A stretch of DNA of 38,288 bases. Origin: an uncultured Mucilaginibacter sp. (lineage in GTDB: Bacteria; Bacteroidota; Bacteroidia; Sphingobacteriales; Sphingobacteriaceae). Under the pieces are notes generated by a model. That model was not told the DNA's origin, made no database searches, and saw nothing but the letters and a program-made list of their open reading frames with translations. Made by a program: the position numbers and the translations under genes. The stretch covers positions 1 through 38,288 of the forward strand of contig CAJYJH010000044.1 of NCBI GenBank assembly GCA_913775265.1, read 5' to 3'. This document shows, piece after piece, positions 14,867 to 22,201 of this stretch; position 1 is the first letter of the stretch, and every line of letters starts with the position of its first letter.

Positions 14867-16627
14867 ATGAGAAAATCGATCTCCTTTATCTTGATTGCTG
14901 GTTTGTGCACCATCAGTACTTATGCGCAGCAAAATAGCAAAAGGTCCGGCTCGCGGTATGCACCAATCCCGCCGGTACCTATAAAACAACCTTTAAACAG
15001 CCAGCACACGGGTAATGCTGATGCCTTTGCCGAAGTTAAACTCGACGTTCCGGTGGCTAAAGGGCCGTTTGAACCTACTTGGGCATCTATCGAAAAGAAC
15101 TATCCGGGCGAACCCGAATGGCTCAGGGATGCTAAGTTTGGTATTTGGGTGCATTTTGGTCCGCAGGCCTCGGGCGAGAGCGGCGACTGGTATGCACGAC
15201 GAATGTACGTGCAGGGTACAAAGGCTTACGCAAATCACCTTAAAAAGTACGGTCACCCTTCAAAAGCCGGTTACATGGAGGTGCTGCATAACTGGAACCC
15301 GGTTAAACTTGACCCCAAAAAGCTTACACAGATATATAAGGAAGCCGGCGCCCGCTTTTTGATGATACAAGGCGTGCATCATGATAATTATGATATGTGG
15401 AACTCCAGGTACCAACCCTGGAATTCGGTAAATGTAGGACCTAAACGCGATATTATAAATGAATGGGCCAAGGCGTCGAGAGCTGAGGGTATAAAATTCG
15501 GCGTAACGTTTCATCATGAGTATACCTGGTGGTGGTGGCAAACGGCCTTTGGCAGCGATACTTCTGGTGCTTATAAGGGTATGCCTTATGATGGCAACCT
15601 GACCCTCAAAGACGGTAAAGGCAAATGGTGGCAAGGGCTCGACCCGCGTATGCTCTATGGTATTGATCTGCGCGAATACAAAGGCGTAGAAGCCGCTGCA
15701 CATACAGATTGGTCGCCGCCCGCACCCGGTATATTTAATAAACATTTAGCTTATGATAAATGGTACGCCACCAATTGGGCAATGCGGATGCAGGATGTGG
15801 TACAGCATTACGACCCCGATTTTATTTATACTGATGGTACCGTACAAGGGCCTTTTACCGGTAATGGCACAGGCACAGGTTACAAGGCCGATGCCATGCA
15901 ACGCGTAATTGCAGATTTTTACAATCGCGCCCTATCAAGCCGTGGCAAGGTAAATACCTTTAGTGTAGTAAAATTCAGGGATAAAACCAACGGTACGGTA
16001 ACTACCGAAGAGTTTGGCATCCCCGAAAAAATTAAAACCGATCAGCCCTGGATTGCCGAGGTACCTGTAGGCGACTGGTTTTACGAACCGGGCTTTACTT
16101 ACGACTCGGGCATGATGATTAAGTACATTACCGAGGCCATTGCCCGTGATGGTAATGCATGTATCTGCATCTCTTTACTGCCCGATGGCTCGCTTAACCC
16201 CGAAAGCCAAAGAATGCTGAAAGAGGTAGGAGTGTGGATGCGCCGCAATGGTGAAGCGGTTTATGGCAGCCATGCCTGGGTTATACCGGGCGAGGGCGAA
16301 CAGGTAAAAGGTAAACTAAAAATGCTGCCGGGCGGTAAATTGGGACGAAGCCAGGCAAACTTTAAGTTTAGTCAGGATGATTTCAGGTTTACTGTAGGTA
16401 AAAATAACGCTCTGTATGTGCTGAGCATGGTGGTGCCCGAATCAGGAGCGAAGCTTACTATTAAATCATTAGGTGCGGACGCGAAACTGCTAAATCATCC
16501 TGTGAAAAATGTGAGCTTGCTTGGGTATGATGGAAAGCTTGATTGGCGACAATCGGCTGATGGCTTGGTAGTAACTTGCCCCGCAACTATGCCTTATAAT
16601 ACGTCGGTTGTTTTTAAGGTAGATTAA
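14867..16627 (+). CDS. GH29 alpha-L-fucosidase, secreted
   Basis: This glycoside hydrolase family 29 enzyme removes alpha-L-fucose with retention of configuration. The protein is 586 residues from ATG 14867 with a Sec signal peptide (MRKSISFILIAGLCTISTYAQ). GH29 marks include LRDAKFGIWVHFGPQ, DWYARRMY, a His-His-Asp segment (IQGVHHDNYDMWNS) and FIYTDGT with the likely nucleophile Asp323. The C-terminal part is a beta-sandwich typical of the family. It is related to, but clearly diverged from, the second GH29 at 20199. It is a single gene; a hairpin with a short U-run follows. Preference among fucosyl linkages cannot be read off. Confidence 0.93.
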   Translation: MRKSISFILIAGLCTISTYAQQNSKRSGSRYAPIPPVPIKQPLNSQHTGNADAFAEVKLDVPVAKGPFEPTWASIEKNYPGEPEWLRDAKFGIWVHFGPQASGESGDWYARRMYVQGTKAYANHLKKYGHPSKAGYMEVLHNWNPVKLDPKKLTQIYKEAGARFLMIQGVHHDNYDMWNSRYQPWNSVNVGPKRDIINEWAKASRAEGIKFGVTFHHEYTWWWWQTAFGSDTSGAYKGMPYDGNLTLKDGKGKWWQGLDPRMLYGIDLREYKGVEAAAHTDWSPPAPGIFNKHLAYDKWYATNWAMRMQDVVQHYDPDFIYTDGTVQGPFTGNGTGTGYKADAMQRVIADFYNRALSSRGKVNTFSVVKFRDKTNGTVTTEEFGIPEKIKTDQPWIAEVPVGDWFYEPGFTYDSGMMIKYITEAIARDGNACICISLLPDGSLNPESQRMLKEVGVWMRRNGEAVYGSHAWVIPGEGEQVKGKLKMLPGGKLGRSQANFKFSQDDFRFTVGKNNALYVLSMVVPESGAKLTIKSLGADAKLLNHPVKNVSLLGYDGKLDWRQSADGLVVTCPATMPYNTSVVFKVD

Positions 16628-16639
16628 ATTTTTTGTTTA

Positions 16640-16680
16640 GCCACTGGATACCTGCTTATACAGTTGTTCAGTGGCTTTAT
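16640..16680 (+). terminator. Probable terminator after the GH29 gene
   Basis: GCCACTG (16640-16646) pairs with CAGTGGC (16669-16675) and is followed by TTTATTAATT. The loop is 22 nt and the U-run short, so it is weaker than the other terminators here. Confidence 0.5.
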
Positions 16681-16729
16681 TAATTGCAGTAAAAATCCTG
16701 CCTCATGGCCTGGATTTTTACTGCAATTA
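16681..16729. repeat. 18-bp perfect inverted repeat
   Basis: TAATTGCAGTAAAAATCC (16681-16698) and its exact complement (16712-16729) flank 13 bp. There is no U-run after the stem, so it does not look like a simple terminator. It could stabilise the 3' end of the fucosidase mRNA or be a small repeat element. Confidence 0.6.
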
Positions 16730-16756
16730 CCGATGCTCACATTTTGCCTTAATGTG

Positions 16757-16790
16757 TTGCAGAGCAATATCTCCAAAAATTGTATCTTTG
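16757..16790 (+). promoter_or_regulatory. Bacteroidota-type promoter
   Basis: TTG (16757-16759), 23 bp, then TATCTTTG (16783-16790), an exact TAnnTTTG match. The start site would be near 16797, about 200 nt before the next ORF. Confidence 0.55.
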
Positions 16791-16796
16791 TTGCTG

Positions 16797-16995
16797 CTTT
16801 AAGGCAATGAAAACTTCCTTATACTCCATATAACCCTTTTTGTGTGCTGCCGTTAGGCAGATGCTTATAGCCGTTAACTTTCTTAAGTGAAGGAAAGGCT
16901 GAGCTTTTGTGCGCTGCACTACTCATTTAAGGGCATCCTGCCAGGGATGAATGTTGACTACAATCAAATTAAGTTATTTTATATGGAAAGATTAA
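16797..16995 (+). other. Long, possibly structured 5' leader or small RNA
   Basis: Downstream of the promoter there are three compact hairpins: CTGCC-GTTA-GGCAG, a GCCGTTAAC...GGAAAGGC arm, and CATCC-TGCC-AGGGATG. No ORF was recognised. It could be the structured 5' UTR of the gene at 16996 or an independent RNA; I matched it to no known riboswitch. Confidence 0.3.
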
Positions 16996-17721
16996 ATGGA
17001 CAATTTTTTAGCGCGTTACCGGTTAAAATCGGCACGACGTAAAACACAACTGCGTATAAAAGACCAAGATAAGCGGTTGCTGCAACTGGATAGAGAACGG
17101 CATGATCTTTGGCAGCAAATAATAAACACGCCAAAAGTTTTATTAAACGAGCCTTACCAGCGCGGCTGGCTTAGGCTGTATGTATTAAAGCCTCAAATTC
17201 AGCAGGGCGACAGGGCTGCGTTTTATCAACAGATACTTAAACACATTAACGAGGTGCAGTACCATTACGACCGCTCTTTTAAAAAGCCGCGTCGTATTAG
17301 GCGGCGCAATCGTTTTTACTATGCCAATCTACCGGTTTTAAAACCCATAAGCAACAATTACTGGCAGCGCAACCACATGCAATTTAACGAAGAGCAAAAA
17401 GCCTGTTTCGAAAAACGCGAAGTTTGGAACCAGCAACGCTACCGTTGGGAATATGAATATGTATTTGCCGCGCCTGAGTTACTGGAGATAAAAGTGTTAC
17501 CCAACATGGTTACGCACATCAAAGTATCGGACAGTGCGCTCAAACAACGCGAAAATTATCTGGATGACTATTTAAAGAAAGAGGGTTTAGTGTACCGGTT
17601 ATACAAGTTGCAGGGCGGTAAGTATAAATACCATTACAGCCGTATTGATTGGGATAAGCCGCGATATGCTGATCCGCTCAGGAATGTTCCTTTGCACCGG
17701 GTAGAAGTATGTTTTGAATAG
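16996..17721 (+). CDS. Conserved basic protein, unknown function
   Basis: The protein has 241 residues and is rich in Arg, Lys, Tyr and Trp, with no signal peptide or membrane segment, so it is cytoplasmic. The N-terminus is a basic helix (LARYRLKSARRKTQLRIKDQ), followed by RERHDLWQQIINTPKVLL, a very basic patch (KKPRRIRRRNRFYYANLP) and an aromatic C-terminal part (QGGKYKYHYSRIDWDKPRYADP). The charge suggests nucleic-acid contact, but this is inference. ATG 16996 follows about 200 nt of leader. It converges with the membrane protein at 17727, five bases away, with no clear terminator between. It lies 2.3 kb from the Ro60 gene; a functional link is not shown. Confidence 0.78.
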   Translation: MDNFLARYRLKSARRKTQLRIKDQDKRLLQLDRERHDLWQQIINTPKVLLNEPYQRGWLRLYVLKPQIQQGDRAAFYQQILKHINEVQYHYDRSFKKPRRIRRRNRFYYANLPVLKPISNNYWQRNHMQFNEEQKACFEKREVWNQQRYRWEYEYVFAAPELLEIKVLPNMVTHIKVSDSALKQRENYLDDYLKKEGLVYRLYKLQGGKYKYHYSRIDWDKPRYADPLRNVPLHRVEVCFE

Positions 17722-17726
17722 TTACA

Positions 17727-18197
17727 TTAATTTACCAGATCATGTTTATCAAAGTTTTCCCAGGCCAGTTGTATCCTGCTCATTTTAATGAGGTAAAGTA
17801 TGCTTATGAGTAAACTTATGGCGGAGTTTATAAGTTGCGAACCATTGTAAGCAGGCACCATAAAGCTGTGCCCGATTTCAAAACAGCATAACAGGATGCT
17901 AAACACAGCGTCCACCTTTGCCACCTTTATGGCCCAATCTTTTTCTGTCCACAAAGTATAAGCCGTAACAGCTTTACTCAGATAAAATAAGAACGATGTT
18001 ATGCATATAAGCGATAGTGGGTTGTGTGTTGAGATGCCAAGCAGCGTTATAAGGAACTTAGATTTAAAAATGCCCATGATTATCCATACCGGTACGATGG
18101 CGCCGAATACTAAAAACAGGATTGTTAAAACCAGCAACCATCGCGGGAACAAATCTCTTTTTCCGGATATTTGCGGTAGGTCGTTATTTTCGTTCAC
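17727..18197 (-). CDS. Four-helix membrane protein, unknown function
   Basis: The protein has 156 residues and four hydrophobic segments: LLVLTILFLVFGAIVPVWII, LSLICITSFLFYLSKAVTAY, VDAVFSILLCCFEIGHSFM and INSAISLLISILYLIKM. Polar N- and C-tails suggest both ends are in the cytoplasm. The start is GTG at 18197; no in-frame ATG was seen upstream. No family recognised. It is transcribed away from the leader/tRNA unit that starts about 160 bp upstream. Confidence 0.75.
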   Translation of the reverse strand: MNENNDLPQISGKRDLFPRWLLVLTILFLVFGAIVPVWIIMGIFKSKFLITLLGISTHNPLSLICITSFLFYLSKAVTAYTLWTEKDWAIKVAKVDAVFSILLCCFEIGHSFMVPAYNGSQLINSAISLLISILYLIKMSRIQLAWENFDKHDLVN

Positions 18198-18354
18198 AAG
18201 CTTGATGCTTTCTGCTGACGTAGGTGTAAGGTTTGAGAATACTAATATAATAAAACGCTCTTACATTAACATTGATTTGTACCGCTGTTTTATTTTGGTT
18301 ATTTAATTTTTATAAATAGTTCTATTACTTAAAAATAATATGTATTATTGCATC

Positions 18355-18408
18355 ATGAAAACAATAGCAATACAGATACAATTACCGCAACTGATCTGTC
18401 AGAGGTGA
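18355..18408 (+). CDS. 17-residue leader peptide with Ile(AUA) and Gln codons (putative attenuator)
   Basis: The ORF encodes MKTIAIQIQLPQLICQR: ATG AAA ACA ATA GCA ATA CAG ATA CAA TTA CCG CAA, then CTG ATC TGT CAG AGG TGA. It has three AUA codons close together, one AUC, four Gln codons and one Pro codon. These are the amino acids carried by the three tRNAs encoded just downstream (Pro-UGG, Ile-UAU, Gln-UUG). An intrinsic terminator lies 36 nt after the stop. AGAGG at the stop codon (18401-18405) can pair with CCTCT in the terminator's 5' arm (18449-18453), as expected of an antiterminator exposed when a ribosome stalls upstream. No Shine-Dalgarno is seen, as usual for the phylum. Translation is unproven. 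Confidence 0.45.
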   Translation: MKTIAIQIQLPQLICQR

Positions 18409-18443
18409 ATGGATATGTATTGATGTGACACAGCAAGATATTC

Positions 18444-18484
18444 AAAATCCTCTTAGGTCAATCTAAGGGGATTTTTTGTTTTTT
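18444..18484 (+). terminator. Intrinsic terminator between leader ORF and tRNA genes
   Basis: AAAATCCTCTTAG (18444-18456) pairs with CTAAGGGGATTTT (18463-18475) around a 6-nt loop, with wobble or bulge near the middle, followed by TTTTTTGTTTTTT. It ends only about 10-15 nt before the 5' end of tRNA-Pro. That leaves no room for an ordinary -33/-7 promoter between them, so the tRNAs are probably read through it. Confidence 0.85.
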
Positions 18485-18493
18485 AAGCATTTC

Positions 18494-18567
18494 AGGGTAG
18501 TATATCAATTGGTCAGATTACCACATTTGGGATGTGGAGGCTCCCGGTTCGAGTCCGGGTTACCCTA
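18494..18567 (+). tRNA. tRNA-Pro (anticodon UGG), divergent
   Basis: The cloverleaf has 74 nt. The acceptor is AGGGTAG/TTACCCT, the D arm TATC...GATT, the anticodon stem CCACA/TGTGG with loop TTTGGGA (anticodon TGG), the variable loop AGGCT and the T arm CCCGG-TTCGAGT-CCGGG. The discriminator is A and CCA is not encoded. It is atypical for a bacterial tRNA-Pro: the first pair is A-U instead of the usual C-G, and the D stem has a T-T mismatch at 10-25. It is the first of three tRNAs behind the terminator. Confidence 0.88.
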
Positions 18568-18580
18568 CTGTTTTATAGCC

Positions 18581-18654
18581 GGAACGTTAGCTCAATTGGT
18601 GAGAGCGGCACCCTTATACGGTGATGGTTAAAGGTTCAAGTCCTTTACGTTCTA
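18581..18654 (+). tRNA. tRNA-Ile (anticodon UAU)
   Basis: The cloverleaf has 74 nt. The acceptor is GGAACGT/ACGTTCT, the D arm GCTC-AATTGGTGA-GAGC, the anticodon stem GCACC/GGTGA (G-A mismatch at the first pair) with loop CTTATAC (anticodon TAT), and the T arm AAAGG-TTCAAGT-CCTTT. The discriminator is A and CCA is not encoded. Most bacteria read AUA with a lysidine-modified tRNA-Ile(CAU); a genomic UAU anticodon is uncommon. The gene is 13 bp after tRNA-Pro. Confidence 0.87.
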
Positions 18655-18748
18655 CAAGTTAAGTGGGGTTGGATAGGTTGGTTGCAGCGCTGGTTTCTTA
18701 ACCTTGGTCTGTACATTTAACTATGCATAGCACCTGCCGAGTTATAAT

Positions 18749-18817
18749 TTCCTGTGGTGCAACGGTAGCACGTCTGATTTTGGTTCAGAAGATTGTGGTT
18801 CAAATCCATGCAGGAAA
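18749..18817 (+). tRNA. tRNA-Gln (anticodon UUG)
   Basis: The acceptor is TTCCTGT/GCAGGAA, the small D arm TGC-AACGGTA-GCA, the anticodon stem TCTGA/TCAGA with loop TTTTGGT (anticodon TTG), and the T-loop TTCAAAT between TGTGG and CCATG (one mismatch). The discriminator is A and CCA is not encoded. It has 69 nt, slightly short. It is 94 bp after tRNA-Ile, probably on the same transcript. A copy of its D-arm region is at 5368-5383. Confidence 0.88.
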
Positions 18818-18989
18818 ACTTTTTAATGCTTTTTGGCGGAGCGTGAAGCTTGCGTTATTAGTCGCTCATATTGCGGGTAGGGGGTGGTGTATATAACAGT
18901 AAATAATATATATTATATAGTATTATTTATAGAATGTCCGCATGCCCTTTAATTTCATCATCTTCAATATAAAAACCGCTGATTATCTG

Positions 18990-18997
18990 TACCTTTG
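18990..18997 (+). promoter_or_regulatory. -7 element (TACCTTTG) before the J-domain gene
   Basis: TACCTTTG is an exact TAnnTTTG match about 70 bp before ATG 19065. No TTG is seen at the -33 spacing, so the promoter call is partial. Confidence 0.4.
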
Positions 18998-19064
18998 CAC
19001 CGCGTTTTGCGGAGGGGGTGACGTAACTGCTTTCTGCCATATACAAAAGACAGCGAACTGAACC

Positions 19065-19511
19065 ATGAAAAAGATAGTAGATTACCGCAAACTAATGGGT
19101 GTAACTAAGGATGCCACCTTGCAGGAGTTAAAGACTGTTTACCGCAGCCTGATGAAAACCTGGCATCCCGACCGTTTCCAGGATGAGGCTGAAAAACTGG
19201 AAGCCGAAGATAAAAGCAAAACCATGATTGAAGCTTATCATTTTTTGGTGAGCATAGCGCCCGAAACCCTGGCTCAAACTTTTGCCGATTACACCCTGAC
19301 CACCACTACTGCCGGCATAGAAGATTTTGATTACCAACGTCAGGTATTTACCGTAAACTTTACCGACGGCAACACTTACGAGTACTTTGACGTGCCAAAA
19401 GCGGTATATATTAAGTTTATTAACGCCGATTCGCCGGGCAGATTTGCCCGCAGACATATTTTTAGCAACTACGTGTACCGTAGCACCAGCCGGTTGGTTG
19501 CTACCTCATAA
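19065..19511 (+). CDS. J-domain protein with C-terminal KTSC domain
   Basis: The protein has 148 residues. Residues 5-70 form a J domain with the HPD tripeptide (TWHPDRFQDE), which stimulates the ATPase of Hsp70/DnaK. Residues 88-145 form a KTSC domain (VFTVNFTDGNTYEYFDVPKAVYIKF...SPGRFARRHIFSNYVYR), a short beta-rich module often attached to lysyl-tRNA synthetase-like or other proteins. There is no Gly/Phe or zinc region, so it is a specialised co-chaperone, not DnaJ itself. It is a monocistronic unit closed by a strong terminator. Confidence 0.92.
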   Translation: MKKIVDYRKLMGVTKDATLQELKTVYRSLMKTWHPDRFQDEAEKLEAEDKSKTMIEAYHFLVSIAPETLAQTFADYTLTTTTAGIEDFDYQRQVFTVNFTDGNTYEYFDVPKAVYIKFINADSPGRFARRHIFSNYVYRSTSRLVATS

Positions 19512-19534
19512 GGACATAAGGTACTTATAAATAC

Positions 19535-19588
19535 AAAATAGCGCCAAACAAGCTTAGATAATCAAGCTCGTTTGGCGCTATTTTTTTG
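19535..19588. terminator. Bidirectional terminator between convergent genes
   Basis: AAAATAGCGCCAAAC(A)AGCTT (19535-19555) pairs with AAGCT(C)GTTTGGCGCTATTTT (19564-19584) with one mismatch, followed by Ts. The A-tract on the left gives a U-run for the minus-strand gene at 19609. Confidence 0.92.
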
Positions 19589-19608
19589 TCCGGATGGGAA
19601 GGCATTTA

Positions 19609-19860
19609 TTAATGATCTTTCACTAAGTCTTCTAACTCATGCAGGTCTGTTTTTTTCTTTTTAAGGTGATGTGTTTTGGCCTCCAGGTAATCTTGGGCAT
19701 GTTCACTGCCTTCTTCAACCGCATCTTTAATTTGTTCGCGGGTTTCCTGGCCCGATTTGGTGGCAAATAAATAAGCTAACGCTGCTGCTGCCGCAGTTAC
19801 CAAAGTCACTGCCGTGATAATCAGTGTTTGGTTGTTATTACTTTTAAATGGAATTTTCAT
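19609..19860 (-). CDS. YtxH-like small membrane protein
   Basis: The protein has 83 residues: a single N-terminal transmembrane helix (TLIITAVTLVTAAAAALAYLFA) followed by a charged coiled-coil-like tail (TKSGQETREQIKDAVEEGSEHA, KKKKTDLHELEDL). The helix, the KSGQETR turn and the amphipathic tail match the YtxH family of small stress-associated envelope proteins. Function is not established. It converges on the J-domain gene and shares its terminator. Confidence 0.82.
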   Translation of the reverse strand: MKIPFKSNNNQTLIITAVTLVTAAAAALAYLFATKSGQETREQIKDAVEEGSEHAQDYLEAKTHHLKKKKTDLHELEDLVKDH

Positions 19861-20198
19861 AAGTTGTAGTTTTTATTAATCAACACGAAATAGAGCTGAT
19901 GGTTCTGAAATACTTTTATTAGCATACATGAGCGAAAATTTTTAGATCATCTGCCTTAAACGCACTTTATTACCCCTAACTATATAAATCATCTATAGCT
20001 GCCCATCACTATAGAGTCGGATTTGTACAACTTATAGTCTATTTTAGGAAACTTTATTAGCTTAATGCATAGTACTTTCGCTTTATATAACAGCGGATTA
20101 CTCCTGTTATCAACCAATTATAAATACTCAACTCAATACAGCGCCTCGTTGCGCATAATTGGAGTTATACACTTTTTAGCGGTAACACCTTAACTTAC
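19861..20198. other. Intergenic region upstream of the second GH29 gene
   Basis: AT-rich, with no ORF or RNA gene recognised. It must contain the divergent promoters of the YtxH-like gene and the fucosidase. The window has no neighbouring sigma/anti-sigma or HTCS regulator that would explain control. Confidence 0.4.
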
Positions 20199-21836
20199 AT
20201 GGAAAGACGAAGTTTAGTAAAGGGCATGGCCATTGGTTTGTCATCGATGTACCTATCTAAAGGCTATGCCGGCCATTTGCTTAAAGCACCTTATGCAGCA
20301 GGCAAGTTTAAACCTACCTGGGAATCACTGGAGCAATACCAGGTGCCCGACTGGTTCAGGGATGCCAAATTTGGGATTTGGGCACACTGGGGCCCGCAAT
20401 GCCAGCCCGAGTACGGCGACTGGTACGCCCGCGAAATGTATATGGAAGGTGGCTGGAAATACAACTACCATGTTAAAAAGTACGGCCACCCGTCTAAATT
20501 TGGTTTCAAGGATGTTATTAACGAGTGGAAAGCCGACCAGTGGGACCCTGAAGAACTGGTGAGCCTCTATAAAAATGCAGGTGCCAAATACTTTATGGCA
20601 ATGGCCAACCACCACGATAATTTTGATATGTGGGATAGCAAATACCAACCCTGGAACGCTAAACGCATGGGCCCTAAAAAAGATATTATTGCCGGATGGG
20701 CTAAGGCTGCCAAAAATAACGGATTGCGTTTTTCGGTAAGTGTGCATGCCGCCCACGCCTGGAGCTGGATGGAAACCGCACAACGTGCCGATAAAAAAGG
20801 TCCGCTCGCAGGAGTACCTTACGATGGCCACCTGACCAAGGCCGACGGCAAGGGCACCTGGTGGGAAGGCGAAGACCCGCAGGAACTGTATGCTCAAAAC
20901 CATCCCCTGAGCAAAAACAGCTACGATAACGGCATGATACACAGCCAGTGGGCCTGGGGTAACGGCGTATCTGTTCCCTCAAAAGCTCATTGCGAAAAGT
21001 TTTATAAACGCACTATTGAGCTGCTGGATAAGTACGAACCTGATGGTATTTATTTTGACGATACCGTGCTGCCGTTATGGCCCATCAGTGATGCCGGGTT
21101 GCGGATAGCCGCGCACATGTATAACACCAGTATTAAGCGCCACGGCAAGCTGGAAGCGGTATTATTTGGCAAAGTACTGAACGAGCAGCAACGCAAATGC
21201 ATGGTTTGGGATATTGAACGCGGACAGAGCAACGCCATTGAGCCTGAGCCTTGGCAAACTGATACCTGTTTGGGCAACTGGCACTACGAACGTTCTGTGT
21301 ACGACAACAACGGTTACAAAAGCGCCAAAACAGTAATTCATACCCTGCTTGATGTAGTAAGCAAAAACGGCAACCTGATGCTGAACGTTCCGGTACGCGG
21401 TAACGGTACCATAGATGATAAAGAACGCGCCGTGGTAGAGGGCATTACCGCTTGGATGCAGCGCAACAGCGAATGTATTTACGGCACCCGCCCCTGGACC
21501 ACCTTTGGCGAAGGCCCGGCTATCGAGTCGGCTGCGCCTATAAACGCACAGGGATTTAATGAAGGCAAGGGTAAGCCTTTTGGCGCAGCCGATTACCGCT
21601 TCACTAAAAAAAGCAACGTGCTTTATGCGGCCATGCTGGGCTGGCCCGATAACCGGCAGGCACTTATCAAAAAATTGGCCTCGAACGGTGTTCCTAAAAT
21701 ACAACGGGTAACCCTGCTGGGCAGCGATGCCCCGCTGGAATACAGCCAAACTGCAGAAGGACTGGCTATTAAATTGCCGGAAACACCGCAAGGGTCTGTT
21801 GCGCATGTATTTAAAATAAATGGTGCTATTGCATAA
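20199..21836 (+). CDS. GH29 alpha-L-fucosidase with Tat-like signal
   Basis: The protein has 545 residues. The N-terminus (MERRSLVKGMAIGLSSMYLSKGYA) carries a twin-arginine type motif RRSLVKG, suggesting Tat export. GH29 features are FRDAKFGIWAHWGPQ, GDWYAREMYMEGG, ANHHDNFDMWDSKYQPWN and GIYFDDTVLP with likely nucleophile Asp287. It is a paralogue of the enzyme at 14867 (same spacing of KYGHPSK, PWN and GPKKDII/GPKRDII blocks), but the sequences are well diverged and the leader types differ, so the two may differ in location or linkage preference. It is a single gene, followed by a repeat element. Confidence 0.93.
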   Translation: MERRSLVKGMAIGLSSMYLSKGYAGHLLKAPYAAGKFKPTWESLEQYQVPDWFRDAKFGIWAHWGPQCQPEYGDWYAREMYMEGGWKYNYHVKKYGHPSKFGFKDVINEWKADQWDPEELVSLYKNAGAKYFMAMANHHDNFDMWDSKYQPWNAKRMGPKKDIIAGWAKAAKNNGLRFSVSVHAAHAWSWMETAQRADKKGPLAGVPYDGHLTKADGKGTWWEGEDPQELYAQNHPLSKNSYDNGMIHSQWAWGNGVSVPSKAHCEKFYKRTIELLDKYEPDGIYFDDTVLPLWPISDAGLRIAAHMYNTSIKRHGKLEAVLFGKVLNEQQRKCMVWDIERGQSNAIEPEPWQTDTCLGNWHYERSVYDNNGYKSAKTVIHTLLDVVSKNGNLMLNVPVRGNGTIDDKERAVVEGITAWMQRNSECIYGTRPWTTFGEGPAIESAAPINAQGFNEGKGKPFGAADYRFTKKSNVLYAAMLGWPDNRQALIKKLASNGVPKIQRVTLLGSDAPLEYSQTAEGLAIKLPETPQGSVAHVFKINGAIA

Positions 21837-22201
21837 ATAAAACATGGCAGGTGCGGGCAGTTAAGCGGTAAGCTGTGGTTGATCATAACACCGCCAGGTA
21901 ATAGCCAGTCGGTACGTATTAGTTAAAAGCCCGTTCCCCTAAAATTTGCAGATCATCCTTTACCCGATGGCTGTAACCGGTTTTACTACCGCCCTGCTTT
22001 GTAATTTGTTATGAGCGCCATATTATATAGCACAAAAGAGTATATACCTAATTAATATTGATGATTTAACTTGCGCTAACTGGAGGAATTTAGGAGAATT
22101 GGGCGAGGTTGTGGGGCTTCGTCAGCCTCCTTTTAGCGTAAGTTTTTTGTGTTTAGTAAAAGAGAGAATGAGCGATTTTAGCCAATGAACGAAAAATCCA
22201 T
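21837..22201. other. Intergenic region, no recognised gene
   Basis: Non-coding as far as can be seen. TATATAGCAC...GAGTATATA near 22022-22048 is a loose dyad. The last bases lead into the interspersed element that starts at 22202. Confidence 0.4.

Noticed and set aside
12404..16996. RNA-repair operon (rtcB/rtcA) around rsr
   Set aside because: Neither RNA ligase nor cyclase is present within the window, although such linkage is known for other bacterial Ro genes.
20325..20982. Long minus-strand ORFs opposite the GH29 gene (and similar ones opposite GH43, GH97, kup and kinase)
   Set aside because: They lie fully inside strongly supported genes and their proteins look like frame shadows.
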